NCBI GenBank assembly: GCA_009783865.1
Contig: WRCR01000204.1
Span: 1 to 7,147, forward strand
Direction: 5' to 3'
DNA from: Planctomycetaceae bacterium
GTDB lineage: Bacteria > Planctomycetota > Planctomycetia > Pirellulales > Thermoguttaceae
DNA: 7,147 nt
The notes under the pieces were generated by a model. The model saw only the letters and a program-made list of their open reading frames with translations. It ran no database searches and had not been told where the DNA came from. The position numbers were made by a program, and so were the translations under genes. Below, in pieces: positions 1 to 7,010 of this stretch (its first letter is position 1; each line of letters starts with the position of its first letter).

Positions 1-1809
1 CGGGACATCGTTCTGCCGGAAAAGAATGACAAGAAGCCGTTCCTTGCCGAATACGGTGACCTCGGCGGCGAAAACGGTTATTTCCGTACACCCGCTGCCG
101 ACCTTGTCGATTGGGCGGTTGCCGCAAATCGAGTTGACGATTTGAAGCAGCGCATTGCCTTGAAGCGGTCGCAGAATTCCGGTTGGGAGACACGGCTTAA
201 TGTCGTTGACTTGCTGCTGGCGTTGAAAACAAAGGATGACCAGCGGTCGAGTGAACTCATCGCTCTTTTTCTCAAGGGAGTCCGCGAAAACAATCCGCAG
301 GTCTCGATGTATGCGGCAATAGCAGCCGTTCCTGCTGCGATACCGTTTGAGTTTTCAGAGATAACGGAACATTATCCCGTGTTAATCGAGTTGATAGATG
401 CTCTCGTTACGAATGATAATAAAGAGGTCGCAGAAGCGGTGGGGAAACGTTATATCTATTACACTATTAGAAGTTTTTATGCCCGCTTTGCGCAAGACGC
501 AGCAATTCCGCAGCGGATACGCTGGCTCGAACGATACCGGAAAGTTACCAACGAAAAAGGGATGGACGGTTTCCGTTTCACGACCGAAGACCGGCTCTAC
601 AACGAGGGACTTGAAGCGATAACCGGCGGCAAACTTGACACTGCTGTTGCGGTGCTGCGCTATTTTGCCGCTTGTCCTGCCGGGCAATTCCGCTATCGTG
701 ATTTGACGGATTACATTGCGAAACTGGAACCGAAAATTGCCGCTTTGGACGAAGATGCCCGAAAACAACTGCTCGGTGATTTTGATATGAGCAAAGTCGT
801 CAAGCAGGGAAATGTCAAACGTACCGAGTGGCTAAACCTTGCTGTGAAGGATTTAGGTCTTCCGCCGCTTCCGACAGGAAAGGTTGTTTATCAGAATAAT
901 TTCGAGAAGCAGACGGGTTCCGAATGGTCGATTGACAAGCGGGATACTATGCCGAAAATCGACAAGACCTTCTTCGGTGAATTTCACTCGGAAAAGGTTC
1001 GCTTTCATCTAACCGGTTTGCCCGAACATCGTTTTGTGCGTATCCGCTTTGAATTGCTGACGCTTGCAGGATGGGATGGCTTGGTGGGATATCCGCGGGA
1101 ATTCGGACCCGATATCTGGGGAATGGAAATTGCCGGAAAAGACGGTGCGGTGAGCAGACCGATTGTTTCGACTTTCTCCTGTTTCCATGCCGACCCGAAT
1201 GCGCAGACGCAGAGTTTCCCTGATGATTATCCGCCGGAATTCGGTGTCAAGCCGAGTTGGTTTGACCAACTCCTTTCAGACCGGCTGTGGATGTATGATA
1301 ACTCTGACTTTGGAAAAGGGGTTTATCACGGTCGTTATGGAGCCGTCTTAGAAAATAAATTCGGCTATGACAAAGATGCCGCATATATCATTGACATGAT
1401 TGTTCCTCATACATCGGCGGACTTGTCGATTGGATTTTTCACGAAACTCGTGGACGGTCAGTATGGCGGCGAGGCAATGAATTTGACCGAGGGCGAATCA
1501 TGGGGACTCAACAATTTCCGGGTCGAAACGATAGACAAACCGCTGGAACTTGATGCGGCTGCCTTGAAAAAGTGTTTCGATGCATTGATTGGTGATGATG
1601 CTGTGAAAGCCAGTGCGGCGCGCTGGTGTCTTGTTGCTGCGGAGAACACTTCGGTTGAGTTCATTGCCGGTTGGTTCAAGAATGAGTCCAATGCTGCAAA
1701 GCGAAAGGAAATTCAAAAGGAAGGCAATTTCGACTTATTCCGTATCGACCGGGTTTTGCAGTTGATTGCAACCCCGGAAGCGGAAGCGTTGCGGAAGGAG
1801 ATTAAATAA
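1..1809 (+). CDS. Partial (5'-truncated) large protein with lectin-like beta domain and HEAT-like tail, function unknown
   Basis: The reading frame is open from the first base to the TAA at 1807-1809 (602 residues visible), so the true start lies outside the window. A TTG at 142 is only an internal codon. Residue numbers here count from the window edge. Residues about 1-320 look mostly alpha-helical and repeat-like (Ala/Leu-rich pairs of helices, such as around 95-120 and 205-225). Residues about 340-515 look like a jelly-roll/LamG-type beta domain: it opens with VYQNNFE, has LTGLPEH and GWDG, then GPDIWGMEI, and closes with ESWGLNNFRV. In my memory these are hallmarks of a fold common in planctomycete secreted proteins. 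The last 85 residues (IGDDAVKASAARW, then IATPEAEALRKEI) resemble the HEAT-like tails of planctomycete WD40/HEAT proteins. No catalytic motif is visible. The N-terminus is missing, so export cannot be judged, though the beta domain suggests an extracytoplasmic protein. DUF1583-type proteins would be the first family to test; this is a guess. The gene converges on the PHP gene 78 bases away. Confidence 0.8.
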   Translation, partial: RDIVLPEKNDKKPFLAEYGDLGGENGYFRTPAADLVDWAVAANRVDDLKQRIALKRSQNSGWETRLNVVDLLLALKTKDDQRSSELIALFLKGVRENNPQVSMYAAIAAVPAAIPFEFSEITEHYPVLIELIDALVTNDNKEVAEAVGKRYIYYTIRSFYARFAQDAAIPQRIRWLERYRKVTNEKGMDGFRFTTEDRLYNEGLEAITGGKLDTAVAVLRYFAACPAGQFRYRDLTDYIAKLEPKIAALDEDARKQLLGDFDMSKVVKQGNVKRTEWLNLAVKDLGLPPLPTGKVVYQNNFEKQTGSEWSIDKRDTMPKIDKTFFGEFHSEKVRFHLTGLPEHRFVRIRFELLTLAGWDGLVGYPREFGPDIWGMEIAGKDGAVSRPIVSTFSCFHADPNAQTQSFPDDYPPEFGVKPSWFDQLLSDRLWMYDNSDFGKGVYHGRYGAVLENKFGYDKDAAYIIDMIVPHTSADLSIGFFTKLVDGQYGGEAMNLTEGESWGLNNFRVETIDKPLELDAAALKKCFDALIGDDAVKASAARWCLVAAENTSVEFIAGWFKNESNAAKRKEIQKEGNFDLFRIDRVLQLIATPEAEALRKEIK

Positions 1810-1810
1810 C

Positions 1811-1856
1811 AGAGCCGCAATAGTCCGAAGTGTCGTTTCATTGCACTTGCGGCTCT
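1811..1856 (-). terminator. Inverted repeat between convergent genes, probable terminator
   Basis: The arms AGAGCCGCAA (1811-1820) and TTGCGGCTCT (1847-1856) are perfectly complementary over 10 bp, with a 26-base spacer. The repeat begins two bases after the stop of the plus-strand gene and lies 31 bases beyond the stop of the minus-strand PHP gene. On the minus strand the stem is followed by GTTATTTAAT, which is moderately U-rich. On the plus strand it is followed by TGAAGCC, with no U-tract. It therefore fits better as a terminator for the minus-strand genes and may also stop or stabilise the plus-strand transcript. The long spacer is unusual for a strong intrinsic terminator. A short inner GTG/CAC pairing could shorten it. 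Confidence 0.5.
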
Positions 1857-1859
1857 TGA

Positions 1860-1875
1860 AGCCGGAGTACCGGTT
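1860..1875. terminator. Small GC hairpin downstream of the PHP gene
   Basis: CCGG (1862-1865) and CCGG (1870-1873) pair around the four-base loop AGTA. One G-T wobble and one A-T pair extend the stem to 6 bp. It sits 12 bases beyond the PHP stop codon. On the plus strand it is followed by AAATAG, so neither strand has a proper U-tract. It may act with the larger inverted repeat at 1811-1856. It is short enough to be chance. Confidence 0.25.
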
Positions 1876-1887
1876 AAATAGTTTCCG

Positions 1888-3156
1888 TTACCATCCGACC
1901 GGCTGCGTCCAAGCGGTTTGAACCTCCGGTTTGTTTTGACCTTTATATTGATGTGTCTTGTCGGAAGTAATAACAGCACGGACATACATATCTTCCGGTG
2001 CCATCTTATACGAGGCAGAGGTCCCTTCAACCGTCTTGAACACTGCGCCTATCTGGTCGGAATATGTAAAGCCCTTCCGGAGTGCTAATTTCTCCTCTTC
2101 GTCTGCCGGTATTTCAAACGGCACCTTCTTCGTGTCGAATCCTTTTTTCGTTCCAATAAACCGGATTGTGTACTTGACATTCTCCTCCGGTTTAACATCT
2201 ACTTTCAACGTTTTCGTTTCGGGGTCGAAACTGACATCCTTCAATACTATACCGCAGGAAGAATAAAAGTCGCCCTTTTTCATTGCTCGAAACAATGAAT
2301 TTGCATCGAGTTTCTCGGCGCGGACTACAACCCAGCCGTGACCGGGAATGGCAACATTGTCTCGGAAAGTAAGGTAATTGTGCGTGTCATCCGTTGCTAC
2401 AGAGTAAATCGGCTTGTTTCCGCCGAGAAGCCGAAACGCATTGACTATATCCCAATACTTTTCGCAGTCGGGCATCTGCGGCTGCCGTTTTTTTGTTCCG
2501 CCCGCCATGTTATTTTCGTAGAATTCAATTTCGCCCGCTTCAATCAGAACTTCCGGGGAATTGTCGTAATAGGGCCAATCGGGATGATTGAGCATCCAAT
2601 AGCCCTCGAGACCATTTTGCGCCGAGTTTTCTAATGCCGCTTTGCGCCAAGCCGATGCGGCGGCGGCAACTGAAGGAAACTCTTTGGGAAACGGAACTGT
2701 GTCGGTGATGTTAATTGCGTTTCCGTGTAAGGAAAATCCGACAATACTGGTGTTCTGTTCATGACCGGGAATCAGCAGGAATTTTCCGGGGGCGTTAAAT
2801 TTTTTCGCCAGTTCGGCAAAGGTCTTGAGACGAATAAGCGTCTTGCCGTCTTCTTCTTTTGTTTCGACGAAGTCCGCGCCGAATTTTTCCTTTGAGGCGT
2901 TAATGTTTGCCGCGGGAACTTCTTTCCATCTATTAGGATTAAGTTGCAGGACGTTATGGTCGGTAAGGGACATAAATTGGTAGCCGTTGTCCTTGTACCA
3001 ACCGATGGCAAGCTCAGGCAGCGTGTTGCCGTCGCTCCAGTGGGAATGACAATGCAACTGTCCTTTGTACCATTCGGCTCCTTGAAGTCCGCTCCAGAGA
3101 GTTGACAATGCAGCAATGGTAAATACAGCAAATACTTTCAAAATGTTCTGTTTCAT
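1888..3156 (-). CDS. Secreted PHP-domain metal-dependent hydrolase
   Basis: The protein has 422 residues and starts at ATG 3156. It begins with a typical Sec signal peptide: K2 and K7, a hydrophobic stretch around residues 8-22, and likely cleavage after LQGA at 27. The mature protein opens directly into a PHP domain. Motif I is LHCHSHWSDG (34-43, ligands H35, H37, D42), then LTDHN (64-68, H67), PGHE (130-133, H132/E133), NHPDW (190-194, H191) and ATDDTHN (254-260, D257/H259). The whole set of metal ligands expected for the family is present, so it should be an active enzyme binding two or three divalent metals. PHP proteins hydrolyse phosphoesters (histidinol phosphatase, DNA polymerase-associated and other phosphoesterases), but the substrate here cannot be told. 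Residues about 300-422 form a beta-rich C-terminal region ending in TAWTQPVGW, as I recall for secreted planctomycete PHP proteins. Export points to a periplasmic or extracellular substrate. The start has only a weak purine stretch (GAAAGAAA) in front of it. The gene lies 113 bases after the cytochrome gene on the same strand. Confidence 0.88.
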   Translation of the reverse strand: MKQNILKVFAVFTIAALSTLWSGLQGAEWYKGQLHCHSHWSDGNTLPELAIGWYKDNGYQFMSLTDHNVLQLNPNRWKEVPAANINASKEKFGADFVETKEEDGKTLIRLKTFAELAKKFNAPGKFLLIPGHEQNTSIVGFSLHGNAINITDTVPFPKEFPSVAAAASAWRKAALENSAQNGLEGYWMLNHPDWPYYDNSPEVLIEAGEIEFYENNMAGGTKKRQPQMPDCEKYWDIVNAFRLLGGNKPIYSVATDDTHNYLTFRDNVAIPGHGWVVVRAEKLDANSLFRAMKKGDFYSSCGIVLKDVSFDPETKTLKVDVKPEENVKYTIRFIGTKKGFDTKKVPFEIPADEEEKLALRKGFTYSDQIGAVFKTVEGTSASYKMAPEDMYVRAVITSDKTHQYKGQNKPEVQTAWTQPVGW

Positions 3157-3185
3157 TTTCTTTCGAGAGGGTTAAGGATTTTTTG

Positions 3186-3225
3186 TTGCTGATGTTGAAC
3201 AGTGTGCTGAAAATCAGCAAACACT
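3186..3225 (-). promoter_or_regulatory. Two mutually exclusive hairpins in the leader of the PHP gene
   Basis: The 113 bases between the cytochrome stop and the PHP start hold overlapping inverted repeats. Hairpin A: AGTGTGCTG (3201-3209) pairs with CAGC plus ACACT (3215-3218 and 3221-3225), giving 9 bp with a two-base bulge and a five-base loop. Hairpin B: TTGCTGAT (3186-3193) pairs perfectly with ATCAGCAA (3213-3220). Both need the same CAGC segment, so only one can form at a time. On the transcribed minus strand the structure is followed by CAAAAAATCC, which is A-rich rather than U-rich, so it is not an ordinary intrinsic terminator. It could stabilise an mRNA end, influence translation of the PHP gene 30 bases downstream, or mean nothing. 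A perfect palindrome CTGTACAG lies next to it at 3227-3234. Confidence 0.35.
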
Positions 3226-3269
3226 CCTGTACAGTTTATCAGGAAAATTGCCGAAAACAATATACCGTC

Positions 3270-4208
3270 TCACTCCTTCTCAATCCGCTGGTCGTGACAC
3301 TGAATGCAAAGCACCTCGCGGGAATCCCGAAAAAGAAATGGATGTACCGCTCCATGAACCGAATGACACTTTCGGCAATCGTTATAAACATCCAGCGGAC
3401 GTTTATGAGCCGCCCGAAAATTTATTTTTAACTCTGTATGACAATCAATACAGGACTGTCCGCCTTTCCATTCGCCAATCGGCGCAAAACGGTTTTTACC
3501 AACAGGTATATCGCCGGCAGCGTTGTCCTGATGACATTCGCCGCAGCGCGCAATATCATCAACGCCGGTGTGATATTGAAACTGCGGCAAACCGGTGTAT
3601 CCGGCAGTTTGCGCTAGTTGCCGTTTTAATAGTGTTTCGTCATCATCGTCTTTCTTATCCATAATGAAATCGCCATCCTCAACAAATACGTCTATATCGT
3701 GAACAGCGGTACTCAATATGTGATGTCCGGGCGGCAATTCAACAGCAGCGAAAAAGACCGTCTTGCCGAATTGTGCGTCCCATTCCACCGGCATACCGTC
3801 CGTAAAAAGCCGCAGCGTAACCGGCGGTTCTTTTTCCCTTTTGCCGCGCTCCGTATCCCATTTACATAGAAACGGAACTACCGCAACACCATCTTTGCGG
3901 CACTTGATTCGGCATTGTTTCACCGGTGAGATGAGAACTGTCTGTTCCAAAACACTTTTAACGTTCTCTACCGTTTCTTTGATAATATCGTTTTCGGTTT
4001 GTTCCTGCGGCGTTACCGGTGCTTTATTGCCAAGCCCCGGCAGGTGTTCGGATACATCAATAAATATATCGAATGAAATGAAGACGATTATAAGGAGCAA
4101 TACAACACCGAAAAAGCCCGCTATAAATTTCCGAAGCCACTCATACTCCGGCGGGTCAGGAATCGGTACGCCGGGCGGTATCAGCGGTGTAAAAGGACGG
4201 TTACTCAC
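3270..4208 (-). CDS. Membrane-anchored tetraheme cytochrome c (doubled CXXCH type)
   Basis: The protein has 312 residues and starts at GTG 4208; no ATG lies nearby in frame. A proline-rich cytoplasmic head (1-20) is followed by one transmembrane helix (about 28-50) that serves as an uncleaved anchor, leaving the rest outside the membrane. Residues about 70-92 are likely helical. Residues about 105-180 look beta-rich (LRLFTDGMPVEW, then AVELPPGHHIL), somewhat like a small PEGA- or Ig-like domain; that assignment is tentative. Four c-type heme sites lie in the last third: CGECH 222-226, CIDCH 253-257, CRKCH 278-282 and CIQCH 301-305. The last pair, with VHG between and a Leu before the final site, fits the doubled-CXXCH pattern. 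H213, H269, H285 and H289 are candidate distal ligands, so bis-His hemes are plausible. Its role would be electron transfer in the periplasm; partners are unknown. C99, C103 and C115 are extra cysteines outside the heme sites. Only 30 bases separate it from topA, with a poor ribosome site (AGAAGAG about 15 bases upstream). Confidence 0.87.
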   Translation of the reverse strand: MSNRPFTPLIPPGVPIPDPPEYEWLRKFIAGFFGVVLLLIIVFISFDIFIDVSEHLPGLGNKAPVTPQEQTENDIIKETVENVKSVLEQTVLISPVKQCRIKCRKDGVAVVPFLCKWDTERGKREKEPPVTLRLFTDGMPVEWDAQFGKTVFFAAVELPPGHHILSTAVHDIDVFVEDGDFIMDKKDDDDETLLKRQLAQTAGYTGLPQFQYHTGVDDIARCGECHQDNAAGDIPVGKNRFAPIGEWKGGQSCIDCHTELKINFRAAHKRPLDVYNDCRKCHSVHGAVHPFLFRDSREVLCIQCHDQRIEKE

Positions 4209-4238
4209 AGCAACTGTTATTTCTCTTCTGTTGATTTT

Positions 4239-6923
4239 TTAGCCGGTCTCTTTTTTTACTGCTTTTTTAGCCGTTTTTTTCTTCTTCGTCTTTTTCTTTG
4301 GTGCTTTTTTCACAGCCTTCTTGGTACTTCTTCGTGAAACGCGCCGCTTGGAAGGTCCTCTTGCCGCCCGCTCCGCTAACAAGTCCAAAGCCATTTCAAA
4401 AGTCAAACCGTCCGGCGAAATCTCTTTTGGAATCGTTGCGTTAGTTGTTCCGTCCGTTAGATATTTTCCGTAGCGTCCTTCAATCAACCTCACCGGTTTG
4501 TTCGTCACCGGCGAAACATCAAAGGTCTTGAGCGGTTCTGTACTTCGGCGCACCGTTCTGACAGTTATTCTCGGCTGCGTCAATATCTCCAACGCCTGCT
4601 CCAGCGTGATATCAAGCGGCGAAACATTCGCCGGCAGCGACCGCGTTTCACCGTCAAGCGAAACATAAGGACCATACTTGCCGTTCTGCGCAGTCACCTC
4701 ATTTCCGTCTTTCAAACCCAAATAGCGCGGCAGCGAAAGCAGTTTCAACGCCGTTTCAAAATCAACATTTTCCGGCTTCATTCCGGTGAGCAGCGAAGCA
4801 TTGCGTTTGTCTACATCGTCAGATTTTCCTAATTGAATATAAGGACCGAAGCGTCCGTTCTTCAAGAAGACCGGCTTTCCCGATGCCGGGTCAATGCCGA
4901 GCGATTCTTCCGCCCGACGGGATTGTTGCAGCAATTCCAACGCCTTCATCAAAGTTAATTCATCAGGCGGCAATTCATCAGGAATGTTGCCGGTATTTTC
5001 TCCCTGCTGCAAAAAGGGACCGAACTTGCCGATGCGGATACTGATTTCTTCGGTTCCTTCGGGAATGTTGAGTATCGGTATAGTACAAACTTCCCGCGGG
5101 TCAATTTCTTCTTTTTTATGGTCGAGTTCCGCCCGCAAGCCGCGCCGTTTGCTATCCCCGCGATAAAATTCCGTGAGATATTGCAGACGGTCAAGTTCGC
5201 CGCGGCTCACCGCATCAAGTTGGTCTTCCATCTCCGCTGTGAAACCGTAATCAATCAGGTCTTCGAGATATTTTTCCATCAACCGGATGACGGCAATCGC
5301 TGTCCATGTCGGCACCAGCGCACCTTTCAACTTGAAAACATAATTTCGCTGCAATATCGTCTCAAGAATAGAAGCGTAAGTACTCGGTCTGCCGATTCCT
5401 TTATCGGTGAGAACCTTCGTTAGCGATGCTTCAGAATACCGCGGCGGCGGCATTGTTGTATGCGCCTTCGGCTCAAGTTTTTCGATGGTCAACGCATCAT
5501 TTTCTTTGACATTCGGCAGCAATGTTTCGCGGTCAGCCAGTTCCGCTTCAGGGTCATCGGAACCTTCGACATAAGCCCGCATATAACCGGCAAATAAAAT
5601 CGTCTTACCGCTTACCGAAAACAAAGCGTCATCAACTTCGGTGACTATTTGCTTGTGAAATCCGCGCGCATCGTTCATTTGACACGCTATTGTACGTTTC
5701 CAAATCAAATCGTAGAGCCGAAACGCATCGGAAGACAATTTATACCGCAGCGACTCCGGTTTATCGAAGACGCTTCCAGCCGGTCTGATTGCCTCATGTG
5801 CTTCCTGCGCATTCTTTTCCTTGCTTTGATAATACCTCGGCTGGGCGGGAAGATATTCGTCGCCGTATTCATTTTTGATGTGGTTTCGTGCCGCTTTAAT
5901 CGCCTCGGACGAAAGATTAGTCGAGTCGGTACGCATATAAGTAATGTATCCGTTTTCGTACAAGTTTTGCGCCAAACTCATTGTCATTTTTGCAGTGAAT
6001 CCTAACTTTCGGTTCGCTTCCTGCTGCAAAGTACTTGTAGTGAACGGTGCGTAAGGTCTTTCCGTGTAGGGTTTTTCCTCAACTGTCTTGACACGGGCAG
6101 AATGCTGCAACAGCCGCTGCACTTCCGCTGCCGCGTCTGTTTCGTTGAGTAAAATGAAGTCCTGCGGCTTGAACAGTTTTCCGGTTGAGGCATCGAAATC
6201 CTTGCCGGACGGAATTTTTTTTCCGCCGATGGAGATTAACGCAGCGTTGAAGTTCGCACCGGAAGTCCCGCTGAATATTCCGAGCAAGTCCCAATATGAT
6301 GCGGAGTGAAACGCCATTCGTTCACGTTCCCGTTCAACAACCAATCGGACGGCAACACTCTGCACCCGTCCGGCGGAGAGTTTCGGACGAACTTTCTGCC
6401 AAAGGAGCGGTGAGACCTCATATCCGTAAAGCCGGTCGATAATACGCCGTGCTTCCTGCGCATTGACGAGATTTTCGTCAATCTGCCGCGGCGACTGCAA
6501 GGCGGCTTCGATGGCGGACTTCGTTATTTCGTGAAATACTAACCGCTTGACGGGAACTTTCGGCTTTAATTCTTCGACGAGATGCCAACTAATTGCTTCG
6601 CCTTCGCGGTCTTCGTCAGTCGCGAGATAAACTTCGTCAGCATCGGAGATTAGTTCGCCTAACCGTTTGATATTCTTGCGCTTATCGTCGGGGACTACAT
6701 AAATCGGCTGAAATTTATCATCGACATTGACACCTAGCCGTCCCCATTTTTCTTTCTTAAATTTAGCGGGAACTTCTTTTGCACTGCCGGGCAAATCGCG
6801 GATATGCCCGATACTTGCTTCGACTTTGAATTCTTTACCGAGAAACGCACCGATAGTCCGCGCTTTCGCCGGCGATTCTACGATGACGAGAGAATAATTC
6901 TTCCCTGAAATGGCTTTTGACAT
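4239..6923 (-). CDS. topA: DNA topoisomerase I (type IA, TopA)
   Basis: The protein has 894 residues, close to the usual bacterial size. It relaxes negatively supercoiled DNA in the cytoplasm by cutting and passing a single strand through a transient 5'-phosphotyrosine link. The Toprim domain lies at about 10-130, with E16 in IVESPAK and the metal-binding triad D103, D105, E107 in ATDEDREGE. Conserved core segments follow: QEARRIIDRLYGY (156-168), LSAGRVQSV (182-190), TTSTLQQEA (295-303) and GYITYMRTDST (325-335), whose Y329 is the catalytic tyrosine and R331 the adjacent arginine. QEAHEAIRP (373-381) and GIGRPSTYA (509-517) complete the core. There are no zinc-finger cysteine pairs. Instead four topoisomerase C-terminal repeats (about 625-852, each with a G-K/R-F/Y-G core) and a lysine-rich tail (about 853-894) would bind DNA. 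This C-terminal type is known from planctomycetes, actinobacteria and others. The ATG at 6923 matches the expected distance to IVESPAK. No Shine-Dalgarno site is visible. A promoter lies 59-87 bases upstream, and the cytochrome gene follows after 30 bases. Confidence 0.97.
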   Translation of the reverse strand: MSKAISGKNYSLVIVESPAKARTIGAFLGKEFKVEASIGHIRDLPGSAKEVPAKFKKEKWGRLGVNVDDKFQPIYVVPDDKRKNIKRLGELISDADEVYLATDEDREGEAISWHLVEELKPKVPVKRLVFHEITKSAIEAALQSPRQIDENLVNAQEARRIIDRLYGYEVSPLLWQKVRPKLSAGRVQSVAVRLVVERERERMAFHSASYWDLLGIFSGTSGANFNAALISIGGKKIPSGKDFDASTGKLFKPQDFILLNETDAAAEVQRLLQHSARVKTVEEKPYTERPYAPFTTSTLQQEANRKLGFTAKMTMSLAQNLYENGYITYMRTDSTNLSSEAIKAARNHIKNEYGDEYLPAQPRYYQSKEKNAQEAHEAIRPAGSVFDKPESLRYKLSSDAFRLYDLIWKRTIACQMNDARGFHKQIVTEVDDALFSVSGKTILFAGYMRAYVEGSDDPEAELADRETLLPNVKENDALTIEKLEPKAHTTMPPPRYSEASLTKVLTDKGIGRPSTYASILETILQRNYVFKLKGALVPTWTAIAVIRLMEKYLEDLIDYGFTAEMEDQLDAVSRGELDRLQYLTEFYRGDSKRRGLRAELDHKKEEIDPREVCTIPILNIPEGTEEISIRIGKFGPFLQQGENTGNIPDELPPDELTLMKALELLQQSRRAEESLGIDPASGKPVFLKNGRFGPYIQLGKSDDVDKRNASLLTGMKPENVDFETALKLLSLPRYLGLKDGNEVTAQNGKYGPYVSLDGETRSLPANVSPLDITLEQALEILTQPRITVRTVRRSTEPLKTFDVSPVTNKPVRLIEGRYGKYLTDGTTNATIPKEISPDGLTFEMALDLLAERAARGPSKRRVSRRSTKKAVKKAPKKKTKKKKTAKKAVKKETG
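4242..4367 (-). repeat. Low-complexity lysine-rich tail coding region of topA
   Basis: The last 42 codons of topA encode mostly Lys, Arg, Ala, Val and Thr, with repeated KKA/KKT units like a histone H1 tail. On the plus strand this appears as several T homopolymers: 7 at 4251-4257, 6 at 4263-4268, 7 at 4274-4280 and 6 at 4305-4310. The tail probably gives nonspecific DNA binding, as in other topoisomerases I that lack zinc fingers. The A-runs in the coding strand are prone to polymerase slippage and to assembly errors. The frame is intact here. Confidence 0.8.
4368..5051 (-). repeat. Four topoisomerase C-terminal repeats within topA
   Basis: Residues about 625-852 of TopA contain four diverged units, with cores GKFGPFL (632), GRFGPYI (690), GKYGPYV (748) and GRYGKYL (816). 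Each is followed by a short helix such as LTLMKALELL, VDFETALKLL, ITLEQALEIL or LTFEMALDLL. They replace the zinc ribbons of the E. coli enzyme and are expected to bind the single strand being passed. The fourth core has Lys where the others have Pro. Confidence 0.85.
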
Positions 6924-6981
6924 AATTCGTAAAGCGTTTTGTTAAATGTGAAATGTTCATTATCGAAATTGACTTTACATA

Positions 6982-7010
6982 GTTATTACACAAACTACCC
7001 ATTTTGTCAA
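6982..7010 (-). promoter_or_regulatory. Probable sigma-70-type promoter of topA
   Basis: Read on the minus strand, a perfect -35 TTGACA (7010-7005) is followed after exactly 17 bases by AATAAC (6987-6982), which matches four of six -10 positions. A TG one base upstream of the -10 box makes it an extended -10 promoter. Transcription would start near 6975, giving a leader of about 50 bases before the topA ATG. The region is A/T-rich and lies in the gap between topA and the gene upstream of it. A promoter here is the simplest reading; no operator is evident. Confidence 0.65.

Noticed and set aside
142..144. TTG as the start of the plus-strand gene
   Set aside because: The same frame is open and protein-like back to base 1, and no ribosome site precedes the TTG. 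It is an internal codon of a gene that starts outside the window.
3233..3260. Possible promoter for the PHP gene (TTGTTT, 16 bases, TAAACT on the minus strand)
   Set aside because: Only three of six and four of six positions match the consensus in an A/T-rich gap, which is too weak to list as a feature, although a separate promoter there is not excluded.
3248..3664. Plus-strand open frame of 138 codons
   Set aside because: It lies opposite the heme-binding part of the cytochrome gene. Its protein has no recognisable features, whereas the minus strand has four CXXCH motifs.
3763..4242. Plus-strand open frame of 159 codons
   Set aside because: It is antisense to the N-terminal half of the cytochrome gene. 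Its Ser/Thr-rich low-information protein is what one expects from a shadow frame.
6929..6978. GTAAAG and CTTTAC inverted pair in the topA leader
   Set aside because: The arms are only six bases and 38 bases apart, which is easily chance in A/T-rich sequence.
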